64,000 bases of DNA from Kytococcus aerolatus (GCF_900187395.1 NZ_FYEZ01000001.1:806001-870000); one strand, 5' to 3'; positions 13,263-27,347 are shown, counted from the stretch's first letter. Numbers and translations are program-made. The notes: a model not told the origin generated them from the sequence alone.

Positions 13263-13299
13263 GGTCACCGATGATGCCGCAGGGGCACCATCGGTGACC
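13263..13299 (-). other. long hairpin in the rpsG-fusA spacer
   Basis: Eleven-bp arms GGTCACCGATG and CATCGGTGACC extended by an inner TGCC/GGCA stem. No U-tract follows on the minus strand. It lies between the rpsG stop and fusA start, where E. coli has the S7 regulatory site; homology to that site is not shown. Confidence 0.5.
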
Positions 13300-13305
13300 A
13301 CCCGG

Positions 13306-13776
13306 TCACCAGCGGTAGTGCGCGAACGCCTTGTTGGCCTCGGCCATCTTGTGGGTGTCCTCGCGGCGCTTCACCGCAGCACCCAGACCGTTCGAGGCGT
13401 CGAGGATCTCGTTCATGAGACGCTCGGTCATCGTCTTCTCGCGACGCTGCCGGGCGTAGCCCACCAGCCAGCGGAGGGACAGGGCGGTCGCACGACCGGG
13501 CTTGACCTCGATCGGCACCTGGTAGGTCGCACCACCGACACGGCGGGACTTGACCTCGAGCGCCGGGCGGATGTTGTCCAGGGCGCGCTTCAGGGTCTGG
13601 ACGGGGTCGGTGTCCGTCTTCTCGCGCACGCCCTCCATGGCGCCGTAGACGATGGACTCGGCGACGGACTTCTTGCCGTCCACCAGGATCTTGTTCACCA
13701 GCTGCGTGACCAGCGGCGACCCGTAGACCGGGTCGATGGCCAGGGGGCGCTTCGGAGCGGGGCCCTTACGAGGCAT
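13306..13776 (-). CDS. rpsG: 30S ribosomal protein S7
   Basis: S7 nucleates the 30S head and lies near the E site. 156 residues, beginning [20 protein letters not shown] and ending [12 protein letters not shown]. The start is fixed by a one-base overlap with the rpsL stop (TAATG). Confidence 0.98.
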   Translation of the reverse strand: MPRKGPAPKRPLAIDPVYGSPLVTQLVNKILVDGKKSVAESIVYGAMEGVREKTDTDPVQTLKRALDNIRPALEVKSRRVGGATYQVPIEVKPGRATALSLRWLVGYARQRREKTMTERLMNEILDASNGLGAAVKRREDTHKMAEANKAFAHYRW

Positions 13777-14150
13777 TACTTCTTCTCCTTCTTCGCGCCG
13801 TAGTGGGAACGAGCCTGGTTGCGGTCCTTGACGCCCTGGGCGTCGAGGGCACCACGAACGATCTTGTAACGGACACCCGGGAGGTCCTTCACGCCGCCGC
13901 CGCGCACGAGCACGATGGAGTGCTCCTGCAGGTTGTGGCCGACGCCGGGGATGTAGGCCGTCACCTCGATGCCGGAGGTCAGGCGCACGCGCGCGACCTT
14001 GCGGAGGGCCGAGTTCGGCTTCTTGGGGGTCGTGGTGTACACGCGTGTGCACACGCCACGACGCTGGGGCGAGCCCTTGAGGGCCGGGGCGTCAAACTTC
14101 TTGACCTTGTCCCGGCGGCCCTTGCGGACCAGCTGGTTGATGGTAGGCAC
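13776..14150 (-). CDS. rpsL: 30S ribosomal protein S12
   Basis: S12 controls decoding accuracy and is the streptomycin-resistance locus. 124 residues from a GTG start ([12 protein letters not shown]). The TPKKPNS segment (lysines 43 and 44) and K88 in [10 protein letters not shown] are unchanged, so no common streptomycin-resistance substitution is seen. First gene of the str operon; longer in-frame extensions upstream lack similarity. Confidence 0.98.
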   Translation of the reverse strand: MPTINQLVRKGRRDKVKKFDAPALKGSPQRRGVCTRVYTTTPKKPNSALRKVARVRLTSGIEVTAYIPGVGHNLQEHSIVLVRGGGVKDLPGVRYKIVRGALDAQGVKDRNQARSHYGAKKEKK

Positions 14151-14373
14151 TGAGGAAACTCCGTGTTTCGTCGTTGTCGCCGCCTGAGCGGCTCCTTGGA
14201 TGAGTCGCGCGGGGTGGATGTTCCGGGAACCACGGGCGGCACCGCCGCCTGCGCCCTCGCGCGCTCCCCCACCTGCACTTCCGGGATCGGAGCCGCCCAT
14301 GGAGACCATGGACGGGCGGTCGATCGCGGCTGCCCGGCGGAGGTGGTGTGGACCGAGCCCACACCAATCGAAG
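14151..14373 (-). other. rpsL leader region without genes
   Basis: About 220 nt between the proposed promoter and rpsL. It is GC-rich with no convincing open frame or ribosome-binding site of its own. With the promoter and the rpoC terminator it accounts for the whole 14151-14492 gap. Confidence 0.5.
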
Positions 14374-14403
14374 ATTCTATGGGGAACTGCCGAACAACGC
14401 CAA
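14374..14403 (-). promoter_or_regulatory. str operon promoter
   Basis: Minus-strand TTGGCG and TAGAAT are separated by 18 nt. The -10 fits the actinobacterial TANNNT form well. The site lies just after the rpoC terminator and ahead of rpsL. Confidence 0.6.
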
Positions 14404-14413
14404 ATCAAGCAGA

Positions 14414-14453
14414 CGCGACGAGGGGCCCCTCGGTGGAGGGGCCCCTCGTCGCG
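14414..14453 (-). terminator. terminator after rpoC
   Basis: Perfect 18-bp stem (CGCGACGAGGGGCCCCTC and its complement) with a GGTG loop, 40 nt past the rpoC stop. Confidence 0.85.
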
Positions 14454-14492
14454 CTGGGAGGCGGTGCCCGGCGGGTCCGCTCCCCGTTCAGG

Positions 14493-17400
14493 TCACCAGC
14501 GGAAGTCGCCGGTGTCGACCTCGTCGAGGCGCACCGCCTCGCCGGTGCCCTCGCCGAAGGCGGAGAAGTCGAAGCCCTCGAAGTCGGTCATCGAGTAGGC
14601 CTGCGCCTTCGCCTCCTCCGTGGGCTCCACGGTGACATTCCGGTAGCGCTGCAGACCGGTGCCCGCCGGGATGAGCTTTCCGAGGATGACGTTCTCCTTG
14701 AGCCCCAGCAGCGGGTCACCCTTGCCGTGCATGGCGGCCTCGGTGAGGACGCGGGTCGTCTCCTGGAAGGAGGCGGCCGACAGCCACGACTCGGTGGCCA
14801 GCGAGGCCTTGGTGATGCCCATGAGCTCCGGACGACCGGCGGCGGGCTTGCCACCCTCGGCCACGACCTCACGGTTCTGGGTCTCGAAGCGCGAGCGCTC
14901 CACCAGGTCACCGGCCAGCAGCGTGGTGTCGCCCTGGTCGATGATCGTGATCCGGCGCAGCATCTGGCGCACGATGACCTCGATGTGCTTCTGGTGGATG
15001 GACACACCCTGCTGGCGGTACACGCCCTGCACCTCGTCCACCAGGTGCTGCTGCACCGCACGCGGGCCGAGGATGCGCAGGACCTGCTTCGGGTCCACGG
15101 CACCGATGACCAGCTGCTGACCGGCGGCGACCTGCTCGCCCTCCTCCACCAGGAGGCGGGCGCGCTTGCCGACGAGGTACGCGTGCTCCTCCGTGCCGTC
15201 GTCCGGCACCAGGATCAGGCGACGCTGCTTGTCGGCGTCCTCGATCCGGATGCGGCCGGCGGCCTCGGCGATCGGGGCCACACCCTTGGGGGTGCGGGCC
15301 TCGAAGAGCTCGACGACGCGCGGCAGACCCTGCGTGATGTCGTCACCGGCCACACCACCGGTGTGGAAGGTGCGCATCGTGAGCTGGGTACCGGGCTCAC
15401 CGATCGACTGGGCCGCGACGATGCCGACGGCCTCGCCGATGTCGACCAGCTGACCGGTGGCCAGGGACCGGCCGTAGCACTTGGCGCAGGTGCCGACCGA
15501 GGACTCGCAGGTCAGCACGGAACGCACCTTGACGGTGGTGACGCCACCGGCGACGAGCTCCTCGATGAGCACGTCACCCAGGTCGTCCCCGGCCCGGGCC
15601 AGCAGCTGGCCCTCGTGCTCGACGTCCTCGGCCACGGTCCGTGCGTAGGCACTGGACTCGACCTCCTCGTCGACCACCACGGAACCGTCGCCGAGCGCCT
15701 GGCCGATGGTGACCTTCACGCCCCGCTCGGTGCCGCAGTCGGCCTCGCGGACGATGACGTCCTGCGAGACGTCCACGAGACGACGGGTCAGGTAGCCCGA
15801 GTCGGCGGTACGCAGAGCGGTGTCGGCCAGACCCTTGCGGGCACCGTGGGTCGAGATGAAGAACTCCAGCACGGTCAGGCCCTCGCGGAACGAGGCCTTG
15901 ATCGGACGCGGGATGATCTCGCCCTTGGGGTTGGCCATGAGGCCACGCATGCCGGCGATCTGACGCAGCTGGAACCAGTTACCACGGGCACCGGAGGTCA
16001 CCATCTTGAAGATGGGGTTGTCGGCCGGGAAGTGGGCCTCCATGACCTTGGCGACCTCGTTGGTGGCCTGGGTCCAGATCTCGATGAGCTCCTGCCGGCG
16101 CTCGTCGTCCGTGATCAGACCACGCTCGTACTGCACCTGGACCTTGGCGGCCTTGCTCTCGTACGCCTCGAGGATCTCGGTCTTGTTGTCCGGCACCACC
16201 ACGTCGGAGATGGCGACCGTCGTCCCCGAGCGCGAGGCCCAGTGGAAGCCGTTCTCCTTGAGCGCGTCCAGCGAGGCGGCGACGTCGACCTTGTCGTAGC
16301 GCTCGGCCAGGGCGTTGATGATGTTCGACAGGACCTTCTTGTCGACCGCGTTGTTGACGAACGGGAAGTTCTCCGGCAGCGACTCGTTGAAGATCGCCCG
16401 GCCCAGCGTGGTGCGCAGGGTCAGCGTCGGGGCGTAGCCGTGCTCGTCGAGCTCGACCTCCCCCTCGAAACCGGCCGGCGGCACGACGTGGTCCAGCCGC
16501 ACCCGGATCGGGGTGCCCAGCGTGATCTCGCCACGGTCGAAGGCCATGCGGGCCTCGGCCGGGGAGGTGAAGCTGCGGATCTCCTCGTCGGGCAGGTCCT
16601 CGGTCCCGAGCTCCGCCAGCGTCAGGTGGTACAGGCCGATGATCATGTCCTGGGTGGGCATGGTCACCGGACGACCGTCCGCCGGCTTGAGGATGTTGTT
16701 GCTCGAGAGCATGAGGATGCGCGCCTCGGCCTGGGCCTCGGCAGACAGCGGCACGTGCACGGCCATCTGGTCACCGTCGAAGTCGGCGTTGAACGCGGTG
16801 CAGACCAGCGGGTGGATCTGGATGGCCTTGCCCTCGATGAGCTGCGGCTCGAAGGCCTGGATGCCCAGTCGGTGCAGCGTGGGAGCACGGTTCAGCAGCA
16901 CCGGGTGCTCGGTGATGACCTCCTCGAGCACGTCCCACACCATCGGGTTGTGGCGCTCGACCATGCGCTTGGCCGACTTGATGTTCTGGGCGTGGTCCAG
17001 GTCCACCAGGCGCTTCATGACGAAGGGCTTGAAGAGCTCCAGGGCCATCTGCTTCGGCAGGCCGCACTGGTGCAGCTTCAGCTGCGGGCCGACCACGATG
17101 ACCGAACGGCCCGAGTAGTCGACGCGCTTGCCCAGCAGGTTCTGACGGAAGCGCCCCTGCTTGCCCTTGAGCATGTCCGAGAGCGACTTCAGCGGACGGT
17201 TGCCCGGCCCGGTGACCGGGCGGCCGCGACGACCGTTGTCGAACAGGGAGTCCACGGACTCCTGCAGCATGCGCTTCTCGTTGTTGATGATGATCTCGGG
17301 GGCACCGAGGTCGAGGAGGCGCTTGAGCCGGTTGTTGCGGTTGATCACCCGGCGGTACAGGTCGTTCAGGTCGGAGGTCGCGAAGCGGCCACCGTCCAGC

Positions 17401-18386
17401 TGCACCATCGGGCGCAGGTCCGGCGGGATGACCGGGACGACGTCCAGGACCATGCCCTCGGGCTCGTTGTCGGTGGTCAGGAAGGCCGTGACCACCTTGA
17501 GGCGCTTCAGGGCACGGGTCTTCTTCTGGCCCTTGCCGGTCTCGATGATCTCGCGCAGCTTCTCGGCCTCGGCCTCGAGGTCGAAGCTCTGCAGACGCTT
17601 CTGCAGGGCACCGGCACCCATGCCGCCCTCGAAGTACATGCCGAAGCGGTCCCGCATCTCGCGGTAGAGCATCTCGTCGCCCTCGAGGTCCTGGACCTTG
17701 AGGTTCTTGAAACGGTCCCAGACCTGCTCGACGCGCTCGATCTGCTGGTCGGCCCGCTTGCGGATCTGGTTCATCTCCCGCTCGGCCGAGTCACGGACCT
17801 TGCGCTTGGCGTCGGACTTGGCGCCCTCGGCCTCCAGCTCGGCCAGGTCGGCCTCGAGCTTCTTGGCACGGGTCTCCACGTCTGCGTCGCGACGGTTCTC
17901 CAGGGCCTTGATCTCGGTCTGGATCTCCGCCTCGAGCGAGGGCAGGTCGTCGTGGCGACCCTCCTCGTCCACCGAGGTGATCATGTAGGCGGCGAAGTAG
18001 ATGACCTTCTCGAGGTCCTTCGGAGCGAGGTCCAGGAGGTAGCCCAGACGGCTCGGGACGCCCTTGAAGTACCAGATGTGCGTCACCGGGGCGGCGAGCT
18101 CGATGTGGCCCATGCGCTCACGACGCACGGCCGAGCGGGTCACCTCGACGCCGCAGCGCTCGCAGATGATGCCCTTGAAGCGGACGCGCTTGTACTTGCC
18201 GCAGTAGCACTCCCAGTCCCGGGTGGGGCCGAAGATCTTCTCGCAGAAGAGGCCATCCTTCTCGGGCTTGAGGGTGCGGTAGTTGATGGTCTCGGGCTTC
18301 TTGACCTCGCCGTGCGACCACGTGCGGATGTCGTCCGCGGTGGCCTGGCTGATGCGAAGCTCGTCGAAGAAGTTGACGTCGAGCAC
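14493..18386 (-). CDS. rpoC: DNA-directed RNA polymerase subunit beta'
   Basis: Catalytic subunit of RNA polymerase, 1297 residues, normal for actinobacteria. The N-terminal zinc ribbon ([20 protein letters not shown]), the Mg-binding [12 protein letters not shown] and the second zinc site ([13 protein letters not shown]) are intact. It starts 56 nt after the rpoB stop in one operon. Confidence 0.98.
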   Translation of the reverse strand: MLDVNFFDELRISQATADDIRTWSHGEVKKPETINYRTLKPEKDGLFCEKIFGPTRDWECYCGKYKRVRFKGIICERCGVEVTRSAVRRERMGHIELAAPVTHIWYFKGVPSRLGYLLDLAPKDLEKVIYFAAYMITSVDEEGRHDDLPSLEAEIQTEIKALENRRDADVETRAKKLEADLAELEAEGAKSDAKRKVRDSAEREMNQIRKRADQQIERVEQVWDRFKNLKVQDLEGDEMLYREMRDRFGMYFEGGMGAGALQKRLQSFDLEAEAEKLREIIETGKGQKKTRALKRLKVVTAFLTTDNEPEGMVLDVVPVIPPDLRPMVQLDGGRFATSDLNDLYRRVINRNNRLKRLLDLGAPEIIINNEKRMLQESVDSLFDNGRRGRPVTGPGNRPLKSLSDMLKGKQGRFRQNLLGKRVDYSGRSVIVVGPQLKLHQCGLPKQMALELFKPFVMKRLVDLDHAQNIKSAKRMVERHNPMVWDVLEEVITEHPVLLNRAPTLHRLGIQAFEPQLIEGKAIQIHPLVCTAFNADFDGDQMAVHVPLSAEAQAEARILMLSSNNILKPADGRPVTMPTQDMIIGLYHLTLAELGTEDLPDEEIRSFTSPAEARMAFDRGEITLGTPIRVRLDHVVPPAGFEGEVELDEHGYAPTLTLRTTLGRAIFNESLPENFPFVNNAVDKKVLSNIINALAERYDKVDVAASLDALKENGFHWASRSGTTVAISDVVVPDNKTEILEAYESKAAKVQVQYERGLITDDERRQELIEIWTQATNEVAKVMEAHFPADNPIFKMVTSGARGNWFQLRQIAGMRGLMANPKGEIIPRPIKASFREGLTVLEFFISTHGARKGLADTALRTADSGYLTRRLVDVSQDVIVREADCGTERGVKVTIGQALGDGSVVVDEEVESSAYARTVAEDVEHEGQLLARAGDDLGDVLIEELVAGGVTTVKVRSVLTCESSVGTCAKCYGRSLATGQLVDIGEAVGIVAAQSIGEPGTQLTMRTFHTGGVAGDDITQGLPRVVELFEARTPKGVAPIAEAAGRIRIEDADKQRRLILVPDDGTEEHAYLVGKRARLLVEEGEQVAAGQQLVIGAVDPKQVLRILGPRAVQQHLVDEVQGVYRQQGVSIHQKHIEVIVRQMLRRITIIDQGDTTLLAGDLVERSRFETQNREVVAEGGKPAAGRPELMGITKASLATESWLSAASFQETTRVLTEAAMHGKGDPLLGLKENVILGKLIPAGTGLQRYRNVTVEPTEEAKAQAYSMTDFEGFDFSAFGEGTGEAVRLDEVDTGDFRW

Positions 18387-18442
18387 TGATGTCCTTCTCT
18401 CGTGTTCCGGGGCTAGAGGGTTTGCTCGTGCGGGGTCGTGGA

Positions 18443-21928
<3,486 letters not shown>

Positions 21929-22149
21929 GGAGTGTCCTTCCTCAAGGCCGTGCATGTTCGGTGCGGTCCGCGCCACCGGAGGTCCCCCACCACTCACCGG
22001 CATCGTGATCCTCGGCCACACCCGACGACACTCGGCTCCCTGCGGGAAGAACCGGTACGAAGGGGGGTCTCACCGACTCCGGTCAGGAGTGGCATCGCGG
22101 ACGGATGATCAGACGGGCTAGTAGCAGGCAGCGGGCAGCGCAAAGAATG
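21929..22149 (-). other. rpoB leader region without genes
   Basis: About 215 nt of transcribed leader between the rpoB promoter and its TTG start, with a short in-frame open extension but no coding similarity. The rest of the gap up to 22277 is the promoter and about 100 nt with no recognisable signal. Confidence 0.5.
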
Positions 22150-22178
22150 ACTCTACCTGCCCCCACCCAATCAGTCAA
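22150..22178 (-). promoter_or_regulatory. rpoB-rpoC promoter
   Basis: Minus-strand TTGACT and TAGAGT are separated by exactly 17 nt. This is the best primary-sigma promoter in the window. Confidence 0.75.
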
Positions 22179-22277
22179 CCCCCGACGGGTCCGCGAGACC
22201 GCCGACGCTCCACCCCCTCGGCCCGCGCCGGCGGCGGCACCATGCCTCACGGAAGGGCGCCGGGTCAACCGGGCCGC

Positions 22278-25200
22278 TCAACCGGCGATGTGCCCCCACC
22301 GCTGGTGGAGCGAGGCCCAGTCCCCCCGGTCGACCACGCGGCCACCCTGCAGGACGAGCACCTGGTCGGCCCGCTGCAGGGCTGCCCGCTTGGAGGTGGA
22401 CCCGATGACCGTGGCACCTCTTTCCCGCAGCGCCTCCCACAGCTCCACCTCGGTCCTGGCGTCCAGCGCGCTGGAGACGTCGTCGCCCAGCACGAGCGCG
22501 GCGTCCGCCGCCAGGGCCCGGGCCAGGGCGAGCCGCTGGACCTGGCCGCCGGACAGGCGGACGCCCCGGTGCCCGACCAGGGAGTCCACTCCCCCGGCCT
22601 GCGACACGTCCGGCCCGAGACGAGCGACGTCGATGGCCCCCTCCAGGGCCCGCTCGTGGTCGAGCCGGAGGTTCTCCGCGAAGCTCCCGGACATCACGCG
22701 CGGGACCTGGGCCACCCAGGCCACCCGTCCGGGCCGGAGGAAGGTCTCCGGCTCCTCCACCACCTCGCCGTTCCACCGGATCGTCCCGGTCCCGTACTCG
22801 AGCCCGGCCAAGCCGCGCAGCAGGCTGGACTTCCCCGAGCCCACCGGGCCGACCAGGAGCACCAGCTCCCCGGGTCCGACACGGAGGTCAACCCCCTCCA
22901 CGCCCACGGTGCCGTCGTCGTGCACCACCGAGAAGTCCTCGAGCTCCAGCTGCCGCAGGGGGGCCCGCGGCAGCTCGACCGGGCCGGGGGCGGTCCCGGC
23001 CTCCAGGTCGACCCCCTCGGGCAGCCGGACCAGGTCCCGACCTGCGGCGAACTCGTGGGTCGCCTGCTGCCAGGAGCGCACCCCCGGCGCCTCGGTCACG
23101 ACGGCCCCGGCGACCTGGCCGAAGTAGACGAACCCGAGCACGGTGCTGGCCACCAGCAGAGTGGTCGACAGGTCCCAGATCCCGCGCACGTGGGCCCACC
23201 AGGCCCCGACGGCAGCGGCCTGGAGCAGGATCGGCGGGAGTCCCATGAGGGCCGCGGAGACCCGGTGCTCCAGCACCGCGGCCTCCACCCGCCCCCGGTC
23301 GAGCTCGAGCAAGTGGGCGCGCACCTGCGGCATCCGTCCCGCGAGCTTGACGGTGCGGGCGGACTCCAGCGCGGAGCCCACGGCACGCCCGAACTCGGCC
23401 CGGAGAGCCGAGGCGCGTGTCGCGGAACGCCCCGCGACGGGACGACCGAGGGCCGAGACCAGCGCCGAGGCCACCATCACCACCAGGAGGAGCAGCCCGC
23501 TGGTGACGTGCCCGGAGACCACCGCGGTGAACACGACGACGAGCAGGCCGTTGCAGACGTCGACCCACCGGTCGGTGTACCGGACGTAGCGGTCGGCGTC
23601 CATGGCGCGGGCGACGACCTCCCCGGCCGGCTCCTTGGCCGTGCGCCGCTGGTCGGTCTGCCCCACCAGGACGTTCATCCTCACCCGGAGCATGAGGTCG
23701 ACCCACCAGCGGGGGTAGCGCAGGACGCCGGCTGCGAGCAGCAGCGGGGCGGCCAGGAGTGCCACGACGATGACCCCCACCCAGAACCAGGGGCTCTCGC
23801 CGGCCTGGAGGGTCTCCACCAGACGCCCCCAGGCCCAGGCCGTTCCGGCCCCCACGGCTCCGGTCAGCGAGAGGAGGAGGAAGAGGAGCACCGAGAGCAG
23901 TCCCCACTCCGGCCGGGTGGTGATCGCCCGCCAGACCGCACGGGCCAACGCCGGCGCTCGGCCGGCGACACGGCTGGGTGGGGGCGTCGTCACCCGTCGG
24001 GCGGTCCCGATCCCCCGCCCAACGTCCTCCTGGGCCGCACCTGCGGGCGGTGCGACGAGCTCGGCCGAGGACGCCGGGGGCTCCTCCCCCACCTCCCGCT
24101 CCGCCTCGCTCGCCGCGGAGAGCAGGTCCCGGAAGTGCCCCTCCTGCAGGGACAGGTCGGCGTGCGAGCCGAACTGAGAGATCCGGCCCGCGTCGAGCAC
24201 CGCCACGAGATCAGCCCGCTCGATCGTGCCCAGCCGGTGGGCCACGAGGATGCCGGTGCGGCCGGTCAGGAGCCGCTCGGAGGCCCGCACCACCCGTTGC
24301 TCGGTGAGCGGGTCCATGCGGGCCGTCGCCTCGTCGAGCACCACCACCCGGACGTCGCGGATGAGCAGGCGGGCGAAGGCCAGGAGCTGCTCCTCTCCCG
24401 CCGACAGGGTCAGCCCGCCGGGACCGAGCGGCGTGTGGATGCCCTCGGGGAGGGCTGCCACCCAGTCGGTGAGTCCCAGCTCCGCGACCACCGCCTCGAC
24501 CTCGTGGTCCGGCCGGTCGTCGAAGAGGGTGATGTTCTGGGCCAGCGTGCCGGCGAGGACCTCGGTGCGCTGCGTGACCGTGCCCACCGTCTCCCGCAGG
24601 GAGGCCAGGTCCGTGTCCGTGACGTCCTGCCCCCCGAGGAGGACCGTGCCGGCAGGCGGTTCGATCGCCCGGGTCACCATCGAGGCCAGGGTGGACTTGC
24701 CGGAGCCGGTGCGCCCGACGAGGGCCAGGGTCTGGCCCGCCGGGAGGTGCAGGTCGATCCCCTGCAGGGCGAAGGTCCCCTCGCCGTAGGAGAAGGTGAG
24801 ATCCCGGACGGTGAGGTCCAGCGCCCCGTCGGGGACCGGCGCACCACCCGCCGGCTCCGGCTCGGAGTCCATGATCTGCCGCACCCGGATCACCGCCCCC
24901 ATGCCCGCCTGCAGGTCCGGGAGGCGCTCGGCGAGCTGCGACATCACCCCCACGAACCGGCTGCTCACCAGGAAGAGCGTGACCAGCGCCGACACCCCCA
25001 GGGCCCCGCCCTCCACCGCCAGGGCGCCCCCGACCACCAGGAGCACCATGAGGAGCTGCAGGGTCAGACCGCTGCGGAGGATCACCGTGACCTCCTGGCG
25101 CAGCACCGCCAGGAAGCGCCGGTGGACCTCTGCCGAGAGCTCGGCCAGGCGACGCACCGCGAAGGGCTGCCCGAGGCTCGTGCGCAGGTCGTCCCGCGCG

Positions 25201-25805
25201 GCGATCCCCTCCTCCAGCGCCGCGGCGTGGGCGGTGAAGGCGGCCTCCTCGTGCACCTTGAGCTCCGCGATCCGGGGGAGCAACGGACGGATGACCACGA
25301 GCGTGAGCACCCCGATGGCCGGGAAGAGGAACCATGCCGGCCACCAGGTCAGCCCCGCGACCACCCACATCGGGACGATCGTCACGAGGGTCGACAGGAC
25401 ACCCCAGAGGATGTCCCGGCTCAGGGAGCCGATCTCGTAGGCGTCGTCGTCGATCCGGTCGAGCAGCTCGCCGACGGCCTGGTCCCCGAGCGCGGAGACC
25501 GGCTGGGCGGTGACGGCACGCAGGACGTCCCGTCGCAGCTCCCCCTCGGCCCGGTCGACCTCCCCCACCCAGAGCACGCGTCCCAGCGCGTCGAGGAGGG
25601 CGCCCCCCACCAGCGCCAGCGCCAGCCAGCCGACCAGGCCCATGCGGGCGTCCTCGGCGAGCCGGCCCGCCAGCACCGCCCCGACCGACTGGCCGACGCC
25701 ACCCACCGTGAGCACGAGCAGCGCCCCTGCCGAGACCGGGGTGGCCAGCCGCCGCCAGGTCACGGGGCGGGGCGGGGTGGTGGGCACGTCGGCGCTCGGA
25801 ATCAC
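22278..25805 (-). CDS. fused heterodimer-type ABC exporter (TMD-NBD-TMD-NBD)
   Basis: Single-chain ABC exporter of about 1175 residues with two membrane/ATPase halves. NBD1 has Walker A GRTGSGKST (about 365-373), signature LSAGEEQ (degenerate), Walker B VVVLDEAT and H-loop VAHR. NBD2 has Walker A GPVGSGKSS (about 986), a consensus LSGGQ (about 1084), but Walker B LVLGDD lacks the catalytic Glu and the switch His is missing (GSTSKR). Thus one composite site is canonical and the other degenerate, as in TM287/288-type exporters. Substrate unknown. Start: GTG at 25805, 6 nt after a -10-like TACTGT; ATG at 25841 is the alternative. Confidence 0.85.
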   Translation of the reverse strand: MIPSADVPTTPPRPVTWRRLATPVSAGALLVLTVGGVGQSVGAVLAGRLAEDARMGLVGWLALALVGGALLDALGRVLWVGEVDRAEGELRRDVLRAVTAQPVSALGDQAVGELLDRIDDDAYEIGSLSRDILWGVLSTLVTIVPMWVVAGLTWWPAWFLFPAIGVLTLVVIRPLLPRIAELKVHEEAAFTAHAAALEEGIAARDDLRTSLGQPFAVRRLAELSAEVHRRFLAVLRQEVTVILRSGLTLQLLMVLLVVGGALAVEGGALGVSALVTLFLVSSRFVGVMSQLAERLPDLQAGMGAVIRVRQIMDSEPEPAGGAPVPDGALDLTVRDLTFSYGEGTFALQGIDLHLPAGQTLALVGRTGSGKSTLASMVTRAIEPPAGTVLLGGQDVTDTDLASLRETVGTVTQRTEVLAGTLAQNITLFDDRPDHEVEAVVAELGLTDWVAALPEGIHTPLGPGGLTLSAGEEQLLAFARLLIRDVRVVVLDEATARMDPLTEQRVVRASERLLTGRTGILVAHRLGTIERADLVAVLDAGRISQFGSHADLSLQEGHFRDLLSAASEAEREVGEEPPASSAELVAPPAGAAQEDVGRGIGTARRVTTPPPSRVAGRAPALARAVWRAITTRPEWGLLSVLLFLLLSLTGAVGAGTAWAWGRLVETLQAGESPWFWVGVIVVALLAAPLLLAAGVLRYPRWWVDLMLRVRMNVLVGQTDQRRTAKEPAGEVVARAMDADRYVRYTDRWVDVCNGLLVVVFTAVVSGHVTSGLLLLVVMVASALVSALGRPVAGRSATRASALRAEFGRAVGSALESARTVKLAGRMPQVRAHLLELDRGRVEAAVLEHRVSAALMGLPPILLQAAAVGAWWAHVRGIWDLSTTLLVASTVLGFVYFGQVAGAVVTEAPGVRSWQQATHEFAAGRDLVRLPEGVDLEAGTAPGPVELPRAPLRQLELEDFSVVHDDGTVGVEGVDLRVGPGELVLLVGPVGSGKSSLLRGLAGLEYGTGTIRWNGEVVEEPETFLRPGRVAWVAQVPRVMSGSFAENLRLDHERALEGAIDVARLGPDVSQAGGVDSLVGHRGVRLSGGQVQRLALARALAADAALVLGDDVSSALDARTEVELWEALRERGATVIGSTSKRAALQRADQVLVLQGGRVVDRGDWASLHQRWGHIAG

Positions 25806-25811
25806 CCGCGC

Positions 25812-25817
25812 ACAGTA
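25812..25817 (-). promoter_or_regulatory. -10-like box, possible leaderless start of ABC gene
   Basis: Minus-strand TACTGT followed after 6 nt by the GTG at 25805. No -35 match and no suitably spaced ribosome-binding site, which fits a leaderless mRNA. Inference only. Confidence 0.35.
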
Positions 25818-25865
25818 ACCCCCCCCCTCCGACACGCGCACCGCATTTTCCCCACCCCGGACACG

Positions 25866-25904
25866 CCACGGGCGGGCCCCCCGCAGTGGGGAGCCCGCCC
25901 GTGG
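25866..25904 (-). terminator. terminator after rplL
   Basis: Twelve-bp GC stem (CCACGGGCGGGC with GCCCGCCCGTGG) with inner C/G pairing, 30 nt past the rplL stop. Confidence 0.8.
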
Positions 25905-25933
25905 ACGGAGAGGGGGTCAGCGACCCCCGGAGA

Positions 25934-26323
25934 TCACTTGACCTCGACGGTGGCGCCAGCGCCCTCGAGGGCCTCCTTGGCCTTGTCGGCCTCCTCCTTG
26001 GAGACACCCTCCAGGACGGCCTTGGGGGCGCCGTCCACGAGGTCCTTGGCCTCCTTCAGACCCAGGGAGGTCAGACCGCGCACCTCCTTGATGACGCCGA
26101 TCTTCTTGTCACCGGCGGCAGCCAGGATGACGTCGAACTCGGTCTTCTCCTCGGCGGCGTCACCGGCGTCACCGGCAGCGGCCGGGGCGGCACCGGCGAC
26201 CGCGACCGGGGCGGCGGCGGTGACCTCGAAGACCTCCTCGAACTGCTTCACGAACTCGGAGAGCTCGATGAGGGTCATCTCCTTGAACTGCTCGATGAGC
26301 TCGTCGTTGCTGAGCTTGGCCAT
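25934..26323 (-). CDS. rplL: 50S ribosomal protein L7/L12
   Basis: L7/L12 forms the flexible stalk that recruits translation GTPases. 129 residues: N-terminal dimerisation domain ([20 protein letters not shown]), Ala-rich hinge, and C-terminal domain with [20 protein letters not shown]. It is cotranscribed with rplJ, 90 nt away. Confidence 0.98.
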   Translation of the reverse strand: MAKLSNDELIEQFKEMTLIELSEFVKQFEEVFEVTAAAPVAVAGAAPAAAGDAGDAAEEKTEFDVILAAAGDKKIGVIKEVRGLTSLGLKEAKDLVDGAPKAVLEGVSKEEADKAKEALEGAGATVEVK

Positions 26324-26413
26324 GATGGCTTCCTTTCGTTCCTGCCGTGAGTGGCGTTGCCCGGGATCGGGCGGTGTTTCAGGGGGCTGATGCGCGGGAG
26401 GGGTCCCGGGCGA

Positions 26414-27025
26414 TCAGTTGTCGTCGCCACCCTCGGCGACGTCGGTGTCGGTCTGCTCGTCCGCGGCCGGGGCCTCGGCGGAGTCGGCGGGGGCGCCGGA
26501 GACCGGGCCCTCCGTCTCGACCTTGGCGCGCAGGGCCTCGGCCAGGCGCGCCATCTGGGCCGGGGCGCCGTTGAGCAGCGCCGCGGTGTTGGCCATCGGA
26601 GCCTTCATCGCGCCGGCCAGCTTGGCCAGCAGGACCTCGCGGCTCTCCAGGCTGGCGAGCTTCGTCAGGTCGTCGGCCGTGTAGGCCTGACCGTCGACGA
26701 GACCGGCCTTGATGACCAGAGCCTCGTTCTCCTTGGCGAAGTCACGCAGGCCCTTGGCCACCTCGACCGCGTCACCGGTGACGAAGGCGATGGCGGTGGG
26801 GCCGGACAGGTAGCCGTCGAACGCGTCGACGCCCGCCTCGGCCGCCGCACGGGCGGTCAGCGTGTTCTTCACCACGGAGTACGTCGCGTTGCCGCGGAGC
26901 GCCTTGCGGAGCTCCGCCATCTGCGCCACGGTCAAGCCGCGGTACTCGGTCAGCACGGCCGCGTTCGAGTCGCGCAGCTGAGACGCGATCTCGGCGATGA
27001 CGGCATCCTTCTGGGGATTCGCCAT
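26414..27025 (-). CDS. rplJ: 50S ribosomal protein L10
   Basis: L10 anchors L7/L12 dimers to the ribosome. 203 residues beginning [40 protein letters not shown] is characteristic. An acidic Ala/Asp/Glu tail of about 30 residues follows the stalk-binding helix. AAGGAGG precedes the ATG. The upstream leader has hairpins that suggest autoregulation. Confidence 0.97.
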   Translation of the reverse strand: MANPQKDAVIAEIASQLRDSNAAVLTEYRGLTVAQMAELRKALRGNATYSVVKNTLTARAAAEAGVDAFDGYLSGPTAIAFVTGDAVEVAKGLRDFAKENEALVIKAGLVDGQAYTADDLTKLASLESREVLLAKLAGAMKAPMANTAALLNGAPAQMARLAEALRAKVETEGPVSGAPADSAEAPAADEQTDTDVAEGGDDN

Positions 27026-27268
27026 GTGGGCCTCCTTACAGTGGTGGTGCCGGGCCCCACGAACGAAAAAACCCCGTGCGCAGGCACGGGGCAAACTCCC
27101 GCGGATCGTGCACGTCACCTCCTGGGAGGGAACGTGACGGCTCCACCGGAACTCGTCTCACACCTACGCGGGTCGTCCGTCGAGCGGAACCTTCGATGGT
27201 GTCCGGCATGCCTCTGCACCGAGGACTCACAGCAGAACACCAACGACCGGCGGTCATTGGTCCAGCCA
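27026..27268 (-). ncRNA. rplJ leader with regulatory hairpins
   Basis: About 240 nt of leader without a gene. On the transcript, first a hairpin with CGTCAC/GTGACG arms (27113-27139), then a terminator-like hairpin with six U (27066-27091), then the rplJ ribosome-binding site. Similar leaders upstream of rplJ bind L10 or L10(L12)4 in other bacteria; here the role is inferred. Confidence 0.5.
27066..27091 (-). terminator. attenuator-like terminator before rplJ
   Basis: Eight-bp perfect stem CCCCGTGC/GCACGGGG with a 4-nt loop, followed on the minus-strand RNA by UUUUUU. It lies about 40 nt upstream of the rplJ start, inside the leader, so it can act as an attenuator. Confidence 0.7.
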
Positions 27269-27297
27269 ACGATAGCCGCCTGTGCGCGCCAGCGCAA
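27269..27297 (-). promoter_or_regulatory. rplJ-rplL promoter
   Basis: Minus-strand TTGCGC and TATCGT separated by 17 nt. Confidence 0.55.
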
Positions 27298-27347
27298 AGC
27301 CGGGGCGCGGGGCAGGGGGTGACCCAGCATCCCGAACCCCTGGTCGC

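Noticed and set aside
14163-18389. 1408-codon open frame opposite rpoC
   Set aside because: Antisense shadow caused by high third-position GC; no ribosome-binding site or known domain, and rpoC is certain.
22242-26390. 1382-codon open frame opposite the ABC gene and rplL
   Set aside because: Runs across the terminator, the ABC gene and rplL; composition is rich in Pro, Gly, His and Arg as expected for shadow frames.
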